This document shows positions 7,671 to 17,180 of a DNA stretch of 64,000 nt, one piece after another. The notes below the pieces were generated by a model. The model was not told where the DNA came from. It saw only the letters and a program-made list of their open reading frames with translations, and ran no database searches. The stretch comes from Palleronia sp. THAF1. GTDB lineage: Bacteria; Pseudomonadota; Alphaproteobacteria; Rhodobacterales; Rhodobacteraceae. The translations under genes and the position numbers were made by a program. Where the stretch lies: NCBI RefSeq assembly GCF_009363795.1, contig NZ_CP045420.1:1531001-1595000 (forward strand). Direction: 5' to 3'. The first letter of the stretch is position 1. The number at the start of each line of letters is the position of its first letter.

Positions 7671-7728
7671 GACCTGGGGGGGCGCTAAGGACCCACCAAA
7701 TCCATCTACTGGCTGAAAGGGGCACTCC

Positions 7729-8214
7729 ATGGACGGAGCCAACCTCTTCCAACTGGGGATCGGTCTGGAGACAGGCGCCCAAGCGGAAGATCAACCTCGC
7801 GACATCTTTGACGATGCGCGTGACGACCACTTCATTCGTGACGACGAAGGCCGCGTTTTCGCGGGCCGTCACCTTATCATCGAGGTCTGCGACGGCCACG
7901 GTCTGGACGACGAGGCGCGCATTCAACAGGCGTTCCGCGATTGCGTCGAGACCTGCGGCGCGACCTTGCTGCATATCCACACACACAAGTTCTCGCCCCA
8001 GGGCGTCAGCGGCGTGGCTGTGCTGGCTGAAAGTCACATCAGCGTCCACACGTGGCCCGAAATCGGTTACGGCGCGTTCGATGTGTTCATGTGCGGAGAT
8101 GCCCGCCCCTGGCTGGCGGTCGATGTGTTAAAGAAGGCCTTCGCCACTTCCGACGTGCGCGTGAAAGAGCTTCTGCGCGGTGACGGCGTCGTGAACGAGA
8201 TCGTCGCGGCGTGA
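7729..8214 (+). CDS. speD: S-adenosylmethionine decarboxylase proenzyme
   Basis: Makes decarboxylated SAM, the aminopropyl donor for spermidine. This is the pyruvoyl-dependent prokaryotic type: the chain should cut itself between E101 and S102 in LAESHISVHTWPE, with S102 becoming the pyruvoyl group. The catalytic domain begins with GRHLIIEV at about residue 46, leaving an acidic N-terminal extension of some 45 residues that shorter family members lack; no good alternative start lies downstream. The start ATG follows GAAAGGGG. It is followed, after a post-stop repeat element, by a 2H phosphoesterase gene and speE. The 160-base leader holds a strong hairpin and one MocR-type motif. Confidence 0.93.
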   Translation: MDGANLFQLGIGLETGAQAEDQPRDIFDDARDDHFIRDDEGRVFAGRHLIIEVCDGHGLDDEARIQQAFRDCVETCGATLLHIHTHKFSPQGVSGVAVLAESHISVHTWPEIGYGAFDVFMCGDARPWLAVDVLKKAFATSDVRVKELLRGDGVVNEIVAA

Positions 8215-8220
8215 TGACAG

Positions 8221-8262
8221 GCCGGGGGCTCTGCCCCCGGACCCCCGAAGTATTTTCCGAAC
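8221..8262 (+). repeat. Post-stop GC-rich repeat, copy 1
   Basis: The unit has a hairpin (GGGGGCTCTGCCCCC), then ACCCCCGAAGTATTTTCCGA and ACAGTGAAG. It begins six bases after the speD stop, in the same direction. Related copies follow prfB and the 2OG oxygenase gene. Such elements are familiar in Rhodobacteraceae genomes. Confidence 0.7.
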
Positions 8263-8277
8263 AGTGAAGGAGCGGCC

Positions 8278-8787
8278 GTGGCGCTGATCCTGACCCTAGG
8301 CTTCGAGCCGGACAGCTTCGCGCGGCTGGAACCTTTGCGGCAGCAGTACTTCCCGCCCGCACGCAATTTCATTCCCGTGCATGTGACGCTGTTTCAGCAG
8401 CTACCCGAAAATGCGTTGAACCGCGTGTTGGGCACGTTGGCAAACGCAGCCGCTGGCGAAGCACCCCTTCCCTTCCAGGCGACCGGCATTCTGGATTTCG
8501 GCGGCGGCGCTGCCGTGGACCTAGAATGCCCCACAGCCCGCGCCTTGCAAACCCGGTTGCGCAACGCATGGTACGATATCCTGACCGACAGCGACGACCG
8601 ACTCCGCAAATTGCACGTCACGATCCAGAACAAGACTGATCGTGAGACGGCGAAGGCCACGCAAGACAGCCTGCGCGCGGGCTTCACCCCGTGGGACGGG
8701 GTTTTCGACAGCCTTCTTCTTTGGCACTACCGCGGCGGCCCGTGGGAGCGGGCCGGCACATTCCCCTTCACCGGAGACCACGCATGA
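8278..8787 (+). CDS. 2'-5' RNA ligase / 2H phosphoesterase superfamily protein
   Basis: A 169-aa protein with both catalytic H-x-T motifs of the 2H superfamily: HVTL near residue 39 and HVTI near residue 118. Members are RNA 2'-5' ligases, cyclic phosphodiesterases or 2',3'-cyclic nucleotide processing enzymes; the substrate here is unknown. The start is GTG at 8278, with GAAGGAGCGGCC just before it. The last codon overlaps the speE start (ATGA), so it is translated together with spermidine synthase. No link between this family and polyamine synthesis is established as far as I know. Confidence 0.82.
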   Translation: MALILTLGFEPDSFARLEPLRQQYFPPARNFIPVHVTLFQQLPENALNRVLGTLANAAAGEAPLPFQATGILDFGGGAAVDLECPTARALQTRLRNAWYDILTDSDDRLRKLHVTIQNKTDRETAKATQDSLRAGFTPWDGVFDSLLLWHYRGGPWERAGTFPFTGDHA

Positions 8788-9635
8788 CCAAGATGGATGG
8801 ATGGAGCGTCGAGCAACTGCACGACGGCTACGCGCAGGCGCACCGCATGGACCGCGTTCTGTATGACAGCGAAACCGACCACCAGCGCATCGTCGTCTTC
8901 GACAGCGCGCAATTCGGGCGCGTCATGACTCTGGACGGCGTCGTACAGGTCACCGAGCGCGACAACTTCATTTACCACGAGATGCTGACCCACGTGCCGA
9001 TGATCGCCCACGGGACCGCAAAGCGCGTTCTGATTATCGGCGGCGGCGATGGTGGCATGGCGCGCGAGGCTCTGCGCCATCCGGTCGATCAGGTGACGAT
9101 GGTGGAAATCGACGCGGGCGTGGTGGACTTCTGCCGCGAATACCTGCCCGGCATCTCTGATGGGGCGTTCGACGATCCGCGCCTTGATCTGCAGATCGCT
9201 GACGGCGCCGATTTCATGCGCGACACCGACGGCGGCTTCGACGTGATCATCGTCGATTCGACCGACCCCGTCGGCCCCGGAGAGGTGCTGTTCACCGACC
9301 ATTTCTACGGCCACGCCAAACGCGCGCTGGCTCCCGGTGGCATCCTGGTCACACAAAACGGCGTGCCGTTCCTGCAGGGCGACGAGCTGACCGGCACATT
9401 GCGCGCCTTCCAGACGCTCTTCGCCGACACCTACGCCTTCGTCGCGCCGGTGCCGACCTACCAGGGCGGCTTCATGGCCTTTGGCTGGGGCACGGACAGC
9501 GACGCGCGGCACGTGGATCTAGCGACCGTCGAACGCCGGATTACGCAGATCGACCTGTCGGGCGACTACTACACGCCCGAAATTCACAAGGCCGCCTTCG
9601 CGCTGCCCGGTTACATCAAGAAGCTGATTCCCTAG
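8784..9635 (+). CDS. speE: Spermidine synthase
   Basis: Transfers the aminopropyl group of decarboxylated SAM to putrescine. The 283-aa protein shows YHEMLTHVP, the nucleotide-binding GGGDGGMARE, and the catalytic segment DSTDPVGPGEVLF, all conserved in polyamine aminopropyltransferases. ATG at 8784 overlaps the preceding stop (ATGA); an in-frame start at 8691 would lie deep inside the previous gene and lack family similarity. Its 3' end overlaps the convergent DUF1330 gene by four bases. With speD and the upstream decarboxylase it completes the putrescine to spermidine route. Confidence 0.95.
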   Translation: MTKMDGWSVEQLHDGYAQAHRMDRVLYDSETDHQRIVVFDSAQFGRVMTLDGVVQVTERDNFIYHEMLTHVPMIAHGTAKRVLIIGGGDGGMAREALRHPVDQVTMVEIDAGVVDFCREYLPGISDGAFDDPRLDLQIADGADFMRDTDGGFDVIIVDSTDPVGPGEVLFTDHFYGHAKRALAPGGILVTQNGVPFLQGDELTGTLRAFQTLFADTYAFVAPVPTYQGGFMAFGWGTDSDARHVDLATVERRITQIDLSGDYYTPEIHKAAFALPGYIKKLIP

Positions 9636-9922
9636 TCTTCGGTCAGTTCGACGATGACCAGATCACGCTCGGATGCGCCCCGAGCGTGGCTTAACGCTTC
9701 CTGATAAGCGTCCGAGTTGTAGCAGGCCTCTGCCGCCTCGACGCTGGGGAACTTTGCGACCACATGGCGCGCGCGCTCGGCCCCCTCCAGAGTGACGTAC
9801 CGCCCGCCGCGCGCCATGAACGCGCCGCCGTGTTCGGCGATGGCAGGCCCGGCCAGTTTCGCATATTTTCCGTAGGCTTCTGCGTCCGTCACGTGGACAT
9901 GCGCGATCCAAAGTGCGCTCAT
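9632..9922 (-). CDS. DUF1330 family protein
   Basis: A 96-aa protein with the dimeric alpha/beta barrel pattern of DUF1330: [20 protein letters not shown], then [29 protein letters not shown] and a C-terminal DLVIVEL strand. The biochemical role of the family is not established. It is translationally coupled to alaS upstream (ATGA overlap at 9919-9922) and its end overlaps speE on the opposite strand. Confidence 0.85.
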   Translation of the reverse strand: MSALWIAHVHVTDAEAYGKYAKLAGPAIAEHGGAFMARGGRYVTLEGAERARHVVAKFPSVEAAEACYNSDAYQEALSHARGASERDLVIVELTED

Positions 9923-12570
9923 TGAATAACTCCCTTCGCGGCCAAGATGGCCTGTTCAGCGTTGCTGGCATCCTTGGCACCGCCCTGCGCAAGATCGGGA
10001 CGGCCACCGCCACCCTTACCGCCAAGCGCGTCGACCGCCGCTTTCACCAAGTCGACCGCAGATACGCGGTCCGTCAGATCATTTGTCACGCCCGCCGAAA
10101 CAGCGACCTTGCCGTCAGCCTCTGCGATCAACAGCACGGCACCCGATCCCAGCTTTCCTTTCTGCGCATCGATCAGCGACGGCAGATCCTTGCCGGTGAC
10201 GCCAGACAAGACCTGCGCGACGAAAGCCACGCCGTTCACGTCTTCCGCCGTCGGGCCGGCCGCATCGCCGCCGCCCATCGCCAAGTCGCGACGCAGTTGA
10301 GACACCTCGTTCTCCAGCTTGCGCCGATCATCCGCCAAAGCACGCACGCGATCCGCAAGATCGGCAGGCGAGGCCTTCAACACCGCCGCCGATTGCACCA
10401 ACTGCCGCGACTGCGCCATCAGGTGATCCAGCGCCGCCTGCCCCGTCAGCGCCTCGACCCGGCGCACACCCGAAGACGATGCGGCATCGCCGGTGATGAC
10501 GCACAGCCCGATCTCACCCAGTCGCGACACATGCGTGCCGCCGCAGAGTTCGATCGACCAGGTATTCTGATCCGGCCCCTTGCCCGTATCGGCAACGCCC
10601 ATGGACACGACGCGCACCTCATCACCGTATTTCTCACCGAAGAGCGCTTGCGCGCCCAGCTCGCGGGCCGTGTCGGGGTCCATGATCCGGGTCGTGACCG
10701 CGCTATTCTGGCGGATGAAGTGGTTGATCCGATCCTGCGTGCGCGCGATCTCATCGGCGCTCATCGCTTTCTGATGGCTGAAATCGAAGCGAAGACGCTC
10801 CGCGTCGTTCAGCGAGCCGCGCTGCGCGACGTGGGTGCCCAGAACCTCGCGCAGTGCCTCGTTCAGCAAGTGAGTGGCCGAGTGGTTCGCCCGGATCGCG
10901 CCACGACGGTTCGCATCGACCGCCAGACGCGCCGCGTCGCCTTCGGACACCGTGCCCTCTGCCACCGTGCCGAAGTGTACGAAAACGCCTGCGACCTTCT
11001 TGGTATCGGTAACGTCGATCCGAGCGTCGGCGGTTTCGATGACGCCACTGTCCCCGACCTGACCGCCCGATTCCGCATAGAATGGCGTTTGGTTCACGGC
11101 GATCTGAACCGCATCGCCCGCCCCGGCCGTTCCCTTGCGTTCGGTGCCCGACACGACGGCCAAGATTTCTCCCTCCGCGCGCTGGTCATCATAGCCCAGG
11201 AATTCTGTGATCCCGTGGGAGTCGGCCACATCGAACCAGACGGTCGCGTCTGCTTGTTCACCCGATCCGACCCAGCTTGCGCGCGCCTGCGCCTTCTGAG
11301 CTTCCATCGCGCTGTCGAAGCCCTCGGTGTTCACGCCGCGCCCCTTTTCACGCAGCGCGTCCTGCGTCAGGTCGAGCGGGAAACCGAAGGTATCATACAG
11401 CTTGAATGCCGTCTCGCCCGGCAGATCGGTGTCATCCGGCAAGCGGGCCAGCTCGTCGTCCAACAGTTTCAGACCGCGCTCCAAAGTCTGGCGGAACTTC
11501 GTTTCCTCCAGCAGCATCGTCTCTTCGATCATCGACTGCGCCTGCCCCAGTTCGGGATAGGCCTGTCCCATCTCGGCCACGAGCGATGGCACCAGACGGT
11601 GCATCACCGGGTCCTTCGCACCCAGCAGATGCGCGTGACGCATGGCCCGGCGCATGATTCGGCGCAGAACGTAGCCGCGCCCTTCGTTGCCCGGCAGCAC
11701 GCCATCGGCCATCAGGAAAGAGGTCGAGCGCAGGTGATCCGCGATCACACGGTGATGCACATTACCATCGCCGAACGGATCGGTGCCGGTCGCCTGCCCG
11801 GACGCCTCGATCAGAGCGCGGAACAGGTCCGTGTCGTAATTGTCGTGCTTGCCTTGCAATAGCGCGCCGATCCGCTCCAGCCCCATGCCGGTGTCGATGG
11901 ACTGCGCGTCCAGATCGCGGCGGGTGCCGTCGGCGAATTGCTCGTACTGCATGAAGACGAGGTTCCAGATCTCGATGAACCTGTCGCCGTCTTCATCCGC
12001 GCTGCCCGGAGGCCCGCCCCAGATGTGGTCGCCGTGATCGTAGAAGATCTCGGTGCAGGGACCACAGGGGCCGGTCGGGCCGGCGGACCAGAAGTTGTCG
12101 TCCGTCGCGATGCGGATGATCCGCTCATCCGGCAGGTTTGCGACCTTCTTCCAGATCGCGACCGCCTCGTCGTCGGTATGGTACACGGTGACCAGCAGGC
12201 GGTCGGGGTTGATGCCGAACTCCTTGGTCAGCAACCCCCACGCGAGCGCGATCGCGTCTTCCTTGAAATAGTCCCCGAACGAGAAGTTGCCGAGCATTTC
12301 GAAAAACGTATGGTGCCGTGCCGTATAGCCGACGTTGTCCAGATCGTTATGCTTGCCACCCGCCCGCACGCATTTCTGCGCGGTGGTCGCGCGGGTGTAG
12401 TCGCGTGTCTCGACCCCGGTGAACAAGGTCTTGAACTGCACCATCCCGGCGGCGGTAAACATCAAAGTGGGATCGTTGCGGGGGATCAGCGGCGAAGAAG
12501 CCACGATCTCGTGCCCGTTCCGGCCGAAGTAACTTAGAAAGGACGAGCGAATATCGTTGAGACTTTGCAT
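9919..12570 (-). CDS. alaS: Alanyl-tRNA synthetase
   Basis: Charges tRNA-Ala in the cytoplasm. At 883 aa it is full length. The class II core starts with [19 protein letters not shown] and [17 protein letters not shown]; the editing domain carries [16 protein letters not shown] and the zinc-site CGGTHV; the C-terminal C-Ala part ends in a glycine-rich [15 protein letters not shown]. The start at 12570 gives the standard [10 protein letters not shown]-terminus. A DUF1330 gene is coupled to its 3' end. Confidence 0.98.
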   Translation of the reverse strand: MQSLNDIRSSFLSYFGRNGHEIVASSPLIPRNDPTLMFTAAGMVQFKTLFTGVETRDYTRATTAQKCVRAGGKHNDLDNVGYTARHHTFFEMLGNFSFGDYFKEDAIALAWGLLTKEFGINPDRLLVTVYHTDDEAVAIWKKVANLPDERIIRIATDDNFWSAGPTGPCGPCTEIFYDHGDHIWGGPPGSADEDGDRFIEIWNLVFMQYEQFADGTRRDLDAQSIDTGMGLERIGALLQGKHDNYDTDLFRALIEASGQATGTDPFGDGNVHHRVIADHLRSTSFLMADGVLPGNEGRGYVLRRIMRRAMRHAHLLGAKDPVMHRLVPSLVAEMGQAYPELGQAQSMIEETMLLEETKFRQTLERGLKLLDDELARLPDDTDLPGETAFKLYDTFGFPLDLTQDALREKGRGVNTEGFDSAMEAQKAQARASWVGSGEQADATVWFDVADSHGITEFLGYDDQRAEGEILAVVSGTERKGTAGAGDAVQIAVNQTPFYAESGGQVGDSGVIETADARIDVTDTKKVAGVFVHFGTVAEGTVSEGDAARLAVDANRRGAIRANHSATHLLNEALREVLGTHVAQRGSLNDAERLRFDFSHQKAMSADEIARTQDRINHFIRQNSAVTTRIMDPDTARELGAQALFGEKYGDEVRVVSMGVADTGKGPDQNTWSIELCGGTHVSRLGEIGLCVITGDAASSSGVRRVEALTGQAALDHLMAQSRQLVQSAAVLKASPADLADRVRALADDRRKLENEVSQLRRDLAMGGGDAAGPTAEDVNGVAFVAQVLSGVTGKDLPSLIDAQKGKLGSGAVLLIAEADGKVAVSAGVTNDLTDRVSAVDLVKAAVDALGGKGGGGRPDLAQGGAKDASNAEQAILAAKGVIQ

Positions 12571-12657
12571 GGTGCGGCTTTCGAGAACTGCGTTCCCCGC
12601 GATCTATCGCTCAAGGCACCCGACGACAAGGAAAGCCGCGATCCGTATGTTCCCAGC

Positions 12658-12700
12658 GTAAAAAGAAGACGGGCCGAAGTCCGTGAAAGACTTCGGCCCG
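12658..12700 (-). terminator. Rho-independent terminator of recA
   Basis: CGGGCCGAAGTC (12670-12681) pairs with GACTTCGGCCCG (12689-12700), a perfect 12-bp stem. On the minus strand it is followed by CTTCTTTTT, a T-rich tract. It lies just after the recA stop. Confidence 0.85.
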
Positions 12701-12727
12701 CATTGGATTAGCAATAATCTGGTCCGC

Positions 12728-13807
12728 TCAGTCCATCAACGCATCGTCATCCGCATCGCTCGACGCCTCAGATCCGTCGAAATCGAGCCCGTGACTGGCG
12801 CGGATCTTGTCTTCGATCTCCCACGCGGTCTGGGCATTTTCCTTCAGGTAGGTCTTTGCGTTTTCACGCCCCTGCCCGATCCGCTCGTCGCCGTAGCTGA
12901 ACCAAGCGCCGGATTTATCGACCACGCCAGCCTTCACACCAAGATCAAGGAGTTCGCCAGTCTTTGAGATGCCTTCACCATACATGATGTCGAACTCGAC
13001 CTGCTTGAACGGCGGGGCGACCTTGTTCTTCACCACTTTCACGCGGGTCTGGTTGCCCACAACCTCGTCACGGTCCTTGATCGCGCCGATACGGCGAATA
13101 TCCAGACGCACCGAGGAGTAGAACTTCAGAGCGTTGCCACCCGTCGTCGTTTCCGGGCTGCCGAACATGACGCCGATCTTCATGCGGATCTGGTTGATGA
13201 AGATCACCGTGCAGTTCGTGCGGTGAATAGAGCCCGTCAGCTTGCGCATCGCCTGGCTCATCAGGCGGGCATGGACCCCCACGGAACTGTCGCCCATGTC
13301 GCCTTCCAGTTCGGACTTCGGCGTCAAGGCGGCGACCGAATCGACCACGACCATGCTGACTGCACCTGAGCGCACCAGCGTATCGGTGATTTCCAGAGCT
13401 TGCTCGCCCGTGTCGGGCTGAGAGATCAGAAGCTCATCCAGATTCACGCCCAGCTTGCGCGCGTATTGCGGATCGAGCGCGTGCTCGGCGTCGACGAAGG
13501 CGCAAACACCGCCCTTTTTCTGTTCCTCTGCCACGCAGTGCAACGTCAGCGTGGTCTTGCCCGACGATTCGGGACCGTAAATCTCGACGATGCGACCCTT
13601 CGGGATGCCGCCGATGCCCAGCGCGATATCGAGGCTGAGCGAACCGGTCGACGTGCATTCGATGTCGGGCAGCGGGTTGTCGCCGCCCAGCTTCATGATC
13701 GAACCCTTGCCGAACTGCCGCTCGATCTGTGCCAGTGCGCTGTCGAGCGCTTTCTGCTTATCCGCGTTCTTCTTGTCAGCCATATCCAGAATATTCGCCA
13801 CGCCCAT
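12728..13807 (-). CDS. recA: Recombinase A
   Basis: Forms filaments on single-stranded DNA for strand exchange and triggers LexA self-cleavage. The 359-aa protein contains the Walker A motif GPESSGKTT, the [14 protein letters not shown] loop region, [14 protein letters not shown] and an acidic C-terminal tail ([10 protein letters not shown]). The start is placed at ATG 13807, nine bases after AAGGAG, giving [17 protein letters not shown]; an internal ATG at 13783 is a weaker choice. An SOS box lies 51 bases upstream. A strong terminator follows. Confidence 0.97.
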   Translation of the reverse strand: MGVANILDMADKKNADKQKALDSALAQIERQFGKGSIMKLGGDNPLPDIECTSTGSLSLDIALGIGGIPKGRIVEIYGPESSGKTTLTLHCVAEEQKKGGVCAFVDAEHALDPQYARKLGVNLDELLISQPDTGEQALEITDTLVRSGAVSMVVVDSVAALTPKSELEGDMGDSSVGVHARLMSQAMRKLTGSIHRTNCTVIFINQIRMKIGVMFGSPETTTGGNALKFYSSVRLDIRRIGAIKDRDEVVGNQTRVKVVKNKVAPPFKQVEFDIMYGEGISKTGELLDLGVKAGVVDKSGAWFSYGDERIGQGRENAKTYLKENAQTAWEIEDKIRASHGLDFDGSEASSDADDDALMD

Positions 13808-13857
13808 GAATTTCGCTCCTTGTCGCATGTCCGCCGAGGGGCGGCAACGCCTGCTTC

Positions 13858-13872
13858 GTTCGCCTATTGTTC
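13858..13872 (-). promoter_or_regulatory. LexA (SOS) box of recA, alphaproteobacterial type
   Basis: GTTC at 13858-13861 and GTTC at 13869-13872 are separated by exactly seven bases (GCCTATT). GTTC-N7-GTTC is the established LexA site of Rhodobacter and other alphaproteobacteria. It sits 51 bases before the recA start, so recA should be damage-inducible. As a direct repeat it reads GAAC-N7-GAAC on the recA coding strand. Confidence 0.85.
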
Positions 13873-13947
13873 TGCAGTCAACATTGGGCACGAAACAAGA
13901 ACATTGCAACCCTTTATCCACAGTCACACGAATTGGTTAAGGCTTGG

Positions 13948-15954
13948 TTAGCGCAGTTTGGCTTGCACCGTTTCGATCAGATCGGCTAGCGAGAACGGCT
14001 TTTGCAAGAACGTCGAATTCGGGATCGCAGCTTGAGTGTGAGAGAAGCTTTCCTCTGCATAGCCGGACATGAATATCGTGCGTACGTTCGGTCGCGCGAT
14101 CAGCGCTTCCTTCACCCACGACGGACCATCGCGGCCCGGCATGATCACGTCACTCAGGAACAGGTCTATCGCCAGATCACCGTCCTGCAAGACGTCCAGC
14201 GCTTCTTCCGCGCTTGAAGCTTCCACGACCGTGAAGCCACGCATTTTAAGCGCACGGGCGACGACGGCACGCACCGGGGCTTCGTCTTCCACCAGAAGAA
14301 CAATACCAGAGGTTTGATTGGTCGCGCTAAGGGTGGGCTGCACGGCGGGCGCGGGTGCTGCCACCTCGTCCAGAGCTGGGAGGTACAAGGTAAATGTCGT
14401 GCCTTTTCCAACGATCGTATCGGCGAAGATGAACCCACCAGTCTGTTTGACGATGCCGTAGACGGTGGACAAGCCCAGTCCCGTCCCCTCACCCGGTCGT
14501 TTGGTTGTGAAAAAAGGCTCGAAAATCTTGCCCAGCTGGTCCGCGGGAATGCCGTGGCCGCAGTCCGTGACGCGCACCAGCAGGTAATCGCCCGGCGGCA
14601 CGGTGGCGCGATCCCTCGTCAACGTCGAGTCCAGATACTGGCGCGTCGTCGTGATCGCGATCGTTCCGCCTGTCGGCATCGCGTCGCGGGCGTTGACGAC
14701 AAGGTTCATGATCGCCTGATCGATCTGCCGTGGATCTGCGCGAACGACCGACGATCCCCCCTCGTGCCGAATGGACAACGTCACCTTCTCGCCCACCAAC
14801 CGATCCAACAGATGTGTCAGGTTCGACAGGGATTTGCGGATGTCCACGTTTTCGGGCCGCATCGTCTGCTTGCGCGAGAACGCCAGAAGCTGCCCGACAA
14901 GACTGGCCGCGCGGTTGGCGTTCTGGTTGATCTGTTCGAGATCTGCGAAGGCCGGATCGCCTTCGTCGAACCGCATGAGAAGCAGGTCGCAGTGCCCGCG
15001 AATTGCCGTGAGCAGATTGTTGAAATCGTGCGCGACCCCGCCTGCAAGTTGGCCGACGGCCTGCATCTTCTGGGACTGGACGAACTGTCCTTCCAACGTC
15101 TTCATCTCGGTCGCGTCCTGCAGCACGGCAACAAGGCGCGACCCCATCCGGTCAAGCGTGACTTGCAAGAAGCGATCTGACTCTCCGCGCGACGTTCGCG
15201 CGATTTCGGGACGACGCAGCGTGCGGCCCGACACGGCCTCGGCCAGCCAATCGTTCACAGGACGACCGAGCCCCTCTACCAGATCGGCGAAAGCAGGCGT
15301 TTCGTCTTCGGACATCGACAGGAACTCGGCGGCGGCGGCGTTCGCGCGCAGGACGGTGCCGGTATCGGACAGTTCCAGAAGCGGGATCGGAAGACTGCCG
15401 AACCCCATGTCATTCGGCTCAGCCGTGTCAGCAATGGCGGGTTCCAGGCGCCAAAGAAGGTCCCCATGGTCCATGCGTCGAACGCTAAGCCAACCATTGG
15501 GCTTGGCGTCTTCACCGATCGCGATTCGCGTGTCGCCGCGAGATAAAGCCGCCGCACGCAGTTCCGCGAACCTCTCTGCGGTATCCGCGGCATGACGGTT
15601 CAGCGCTTGGCGCACGCCATCGCCACCCGCCTGCCACAGCAGACGGCCTTGGGCGTCGGTCAGAAGTGCGTCCCCTGGCAGATCCGCATGCAGCGCGAAA
15701 AGGGCATCGCGCAGTGCAGCGCGGCGTAGTCCGCGCCACCAACCGAAGCCAAGCAAGACACACAGCAAAACCGCCAGCGTAGCCGAGCAGGCCGCGAAGA
15801 TCGCACCGAACGGAGCCGACAGAATAAGCGATAGCGCAAGCGCAACAACGACGGCTGCCGCCAGGGCCATAAAGCCCCGCGCCGTGAAGTCGGGCGTCTG
15901 ATACCCGGTCATGTCGCTTGAGTGCAGCACGGCCACCCCTGTCATTTCGCCCAT
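13948..15954 (-). CDS. cckA: CckA-type hybrid sensor histidine kinase
   Basis: Master cell-cycle kinase/phosphatase that in alphaproteobacteria feeds ChpT and CtrA. The 668-aa chain has two N-terminal membrane helices (about residues 30-75), a PAS-like region with a second degenerate one, the histidine box GGVAHDFNNLLTAIRGHCDL, an ATPase domain (NLVVNARDAM, DCGHGIPADQLGKIFEPFFT, GTGLGLSTVYGIVKQTGG) and a C-terminal receiver with VLLVEDEAPVRAVV and phosphoacceptor Asp in LFLSDVIMPGRDG. This order and the HDFNNLL box are those of CckA. In Rhodobacterales CckA-CtrA governs motility, gene transfer agents and quorum responses rather than viability. Confidence 0.9.
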   Translation of the reverse strand: MGEMTGVAVLHSSDMTGYQTPDFTARGFMALAAAVVVALALSLILSAPFGAIFAACSATLAVLLCVLLGFGWWRGLRRAALRDALFALHADLPGDALLTDAQGRLLWQAGGDGVRQALNRHAADTAERFAELRAAALSRGDTRIAIGEDAKPNGWLSVRRMDHGDLLWRLEPAIADTAEPNDMGFGSLPIPLLELSDTGTVLRANAAAAEFLSMSEDETPAFADLVEGLGRPVNDWLAEAVSGRTLRRPEIARTSRGESDRFLQVTLDRMGSRLVAVLQDATEMKTLEGQFVQSQKMQAVGQLAGGVAHDFNNLLTAIRGHCDLLLMRFDEGDPAFADLEQINQNANRAASLVGQLLAFSRKQTMRPENVDIRKSLSNLTHLLDRLVGEKVTLSIRHEGGSSVVRADPRQIDQAIMNLVVNARDAMPTGGTIAITTTRQYLDSTLTRDRATVPPGDYLLVRVTDCGHGIPADQLGKIFEPFFTTKRPGEGTGLGLSTVYGIVKQTGGFIFADTIVGKGTTFTLYLPALDEVAAPAPAVQPTLSATNQTSGIVLLVEDEAPVRAVVARALKMRGFTVVEASSAEEALDVLQDGDLAIDLFLSDVIMPGRDGPSWVKEALIARPNVRTIFMSGYAEESFSHTQAAIPNSTFLQKPFSLADLIETVQAKLR

Positions 15955-16016
15955 CCCTGACAGGCAAAGATTAACGGGCGCTTAAAGCCGACCGGAAAAA
16001 GCCCCCAGCTTCACAA

Positions 16017-17180
16017 CTATGGGTTGCGCCGAAGGATCGCGCAATAAAAACCGTCGCCGCCATCCAAGGGCGTCAGGTGGCGTTCGGTTTCCAAAGTCAT
16101 ACCGTGTCGCGCCATGGCGGCGCGGGTCTGCAGTTCATTCTCGTCACTCAGCAGCGAACAGGTCGCGTAGGCTAGCACCCTGCCCGGAGCTACATGGGTC
16201 AGCGCCTCTGCGATGATCTGGGTCTGCAAGCCCACCAGCGCGTCAAGGCGCTCGGGTGTGAGGCGCAGCTTGCCCTCGGGGCTGCGTCGCCACGCGCCGC
16301 TGCCGGAACAGGGCGCGTCGACCAGAACGACGTCGTAGGGCTGTTCCTTCGTCAGTGCGCCGGTCTCACGCAGGGCAACCGGCGTCCCCGCGCGCGCGGC
16401 ACGCGGCGGCAGATCGCGCATACGGGCAGCGTCTACGTCATGGGCGTGGAACGTCGCATCGTGCCGCGCCGCAAGGGCCAATACCTTGCCGCCGCCGCCA
16501 GCGCAGTAGTCCAGAACGCGCGCGGCGTGTTGCAGAGGGATCATGTCACACACCGCCTGGCTGGCGGCGTCCTGCACCTCTATCCGCCCATCGGCATAAG
16601 CTTCAGAGAGGTGAACGCGCCGCGCGCCCTCGGTCACTTCGAGCGCGTGCGACGCCAGCGCGTGCGGGCGCGCGATGATGCCGTCGCGAGCCAATTCCGC
16701 GATGATCGATGCAACATCCGCCCGCCCCGCATGAACGCGAAGGAACACCGGCGCACGATCCTGAAGGCTTGTCATGACGGGGGCAAAGGCGTCCCCAAGG
16801 CTGCTCTGCAAGCGCGGTGCAAGCCAATCGGGGCAATCGAGTGCGGTCAGCGCGTCGGGCTCTGGCGGCACCGTTTGCTCCGCCTCGGTCAGCGGCGCGG
16901 GTGCATATCCCTGCCCTGTGAACAGCGTGTCGGGAGCGACGCCCTGCGCGCGGCACAGACCGATCATCCGCGCGCGCCCTGTCTCACCACCGCCCAGCGC
17001 GGCGGTCGACCACCAGCGGCGCAGCGCGTCGAACACGTGGTCCCGCACGGCAGCGCGGTCCTTCGACCCCGCATGGCGCGCCCCCCGCGCCCAGCTTGTC
17101 AGCACCTTTTCCGCCGCCTCGCCAGCGACCACGCGGTCCAGAGCCTCGATCGCCGCCTGTACGCGCGCACCGGGGGTCAT
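16017..17180 (-). CDS. RsmB/NOP-family rRNA cytosine-C5 methyltransferase
   Basis: A 387-aa SAM-dependent RNA m5C methyltransferase. The N-terminal third resembles the NusB-like RNA-binding part of RsmB. The catalytic domain has the SAM-binding VLDYCAGGGGKVLALAA, the motif IV cysteine in DAPCSGSGAWRRSPEGKLR and the catalytic cysteine in LAYATCSLLSDENE. Modification of 16S rRNA is the expected role; the exact position is not readable. Its ATG overlaps the stop of the gph gene upstream (17177-17180), so the two are co-translated. Confidence 0.88.
   Translation of the reverse strand: MTPGARVQAAIEALDRVVAGEAAEKVLTSWARGARHAGSKDRAAVRDHVFDALRRWWSTAALGGGETGRARMIGLCRAQGVAPDTLFTGQGYAPAPLTEAEQTVPPEPDALTALDCPDWLAPRLQSSLGDAFAPVMTSLQDRAPVFLRVHAGRADVASIIAELARDGIIARPHALASHALEVTEGARRVHLSEAYADGRIEVQDAASQAVCDMIPLQHAARVLDYCAGGGGKVLALAARHDATFHAHDVDAARMRDLPPRAARAGTPVALRETGALTKEQPYDVVLVDAPCSGSGAWRRSPEGKLRLTPERLDALVGLQTQIIAEALTHVAPGRVLAYATCSLLSDENELQTRAAMARHGMTLETERHLTPLDGGDGFYCAILRRNP

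Noticed and set aside
9913-11862. Very long open frame (649 codons) antisense to alaS
   Set aside because: It is the mirror of a GC-rich, well-conserved gene; the product is arginine/histidine-rich with no domain, and alaS is certain.
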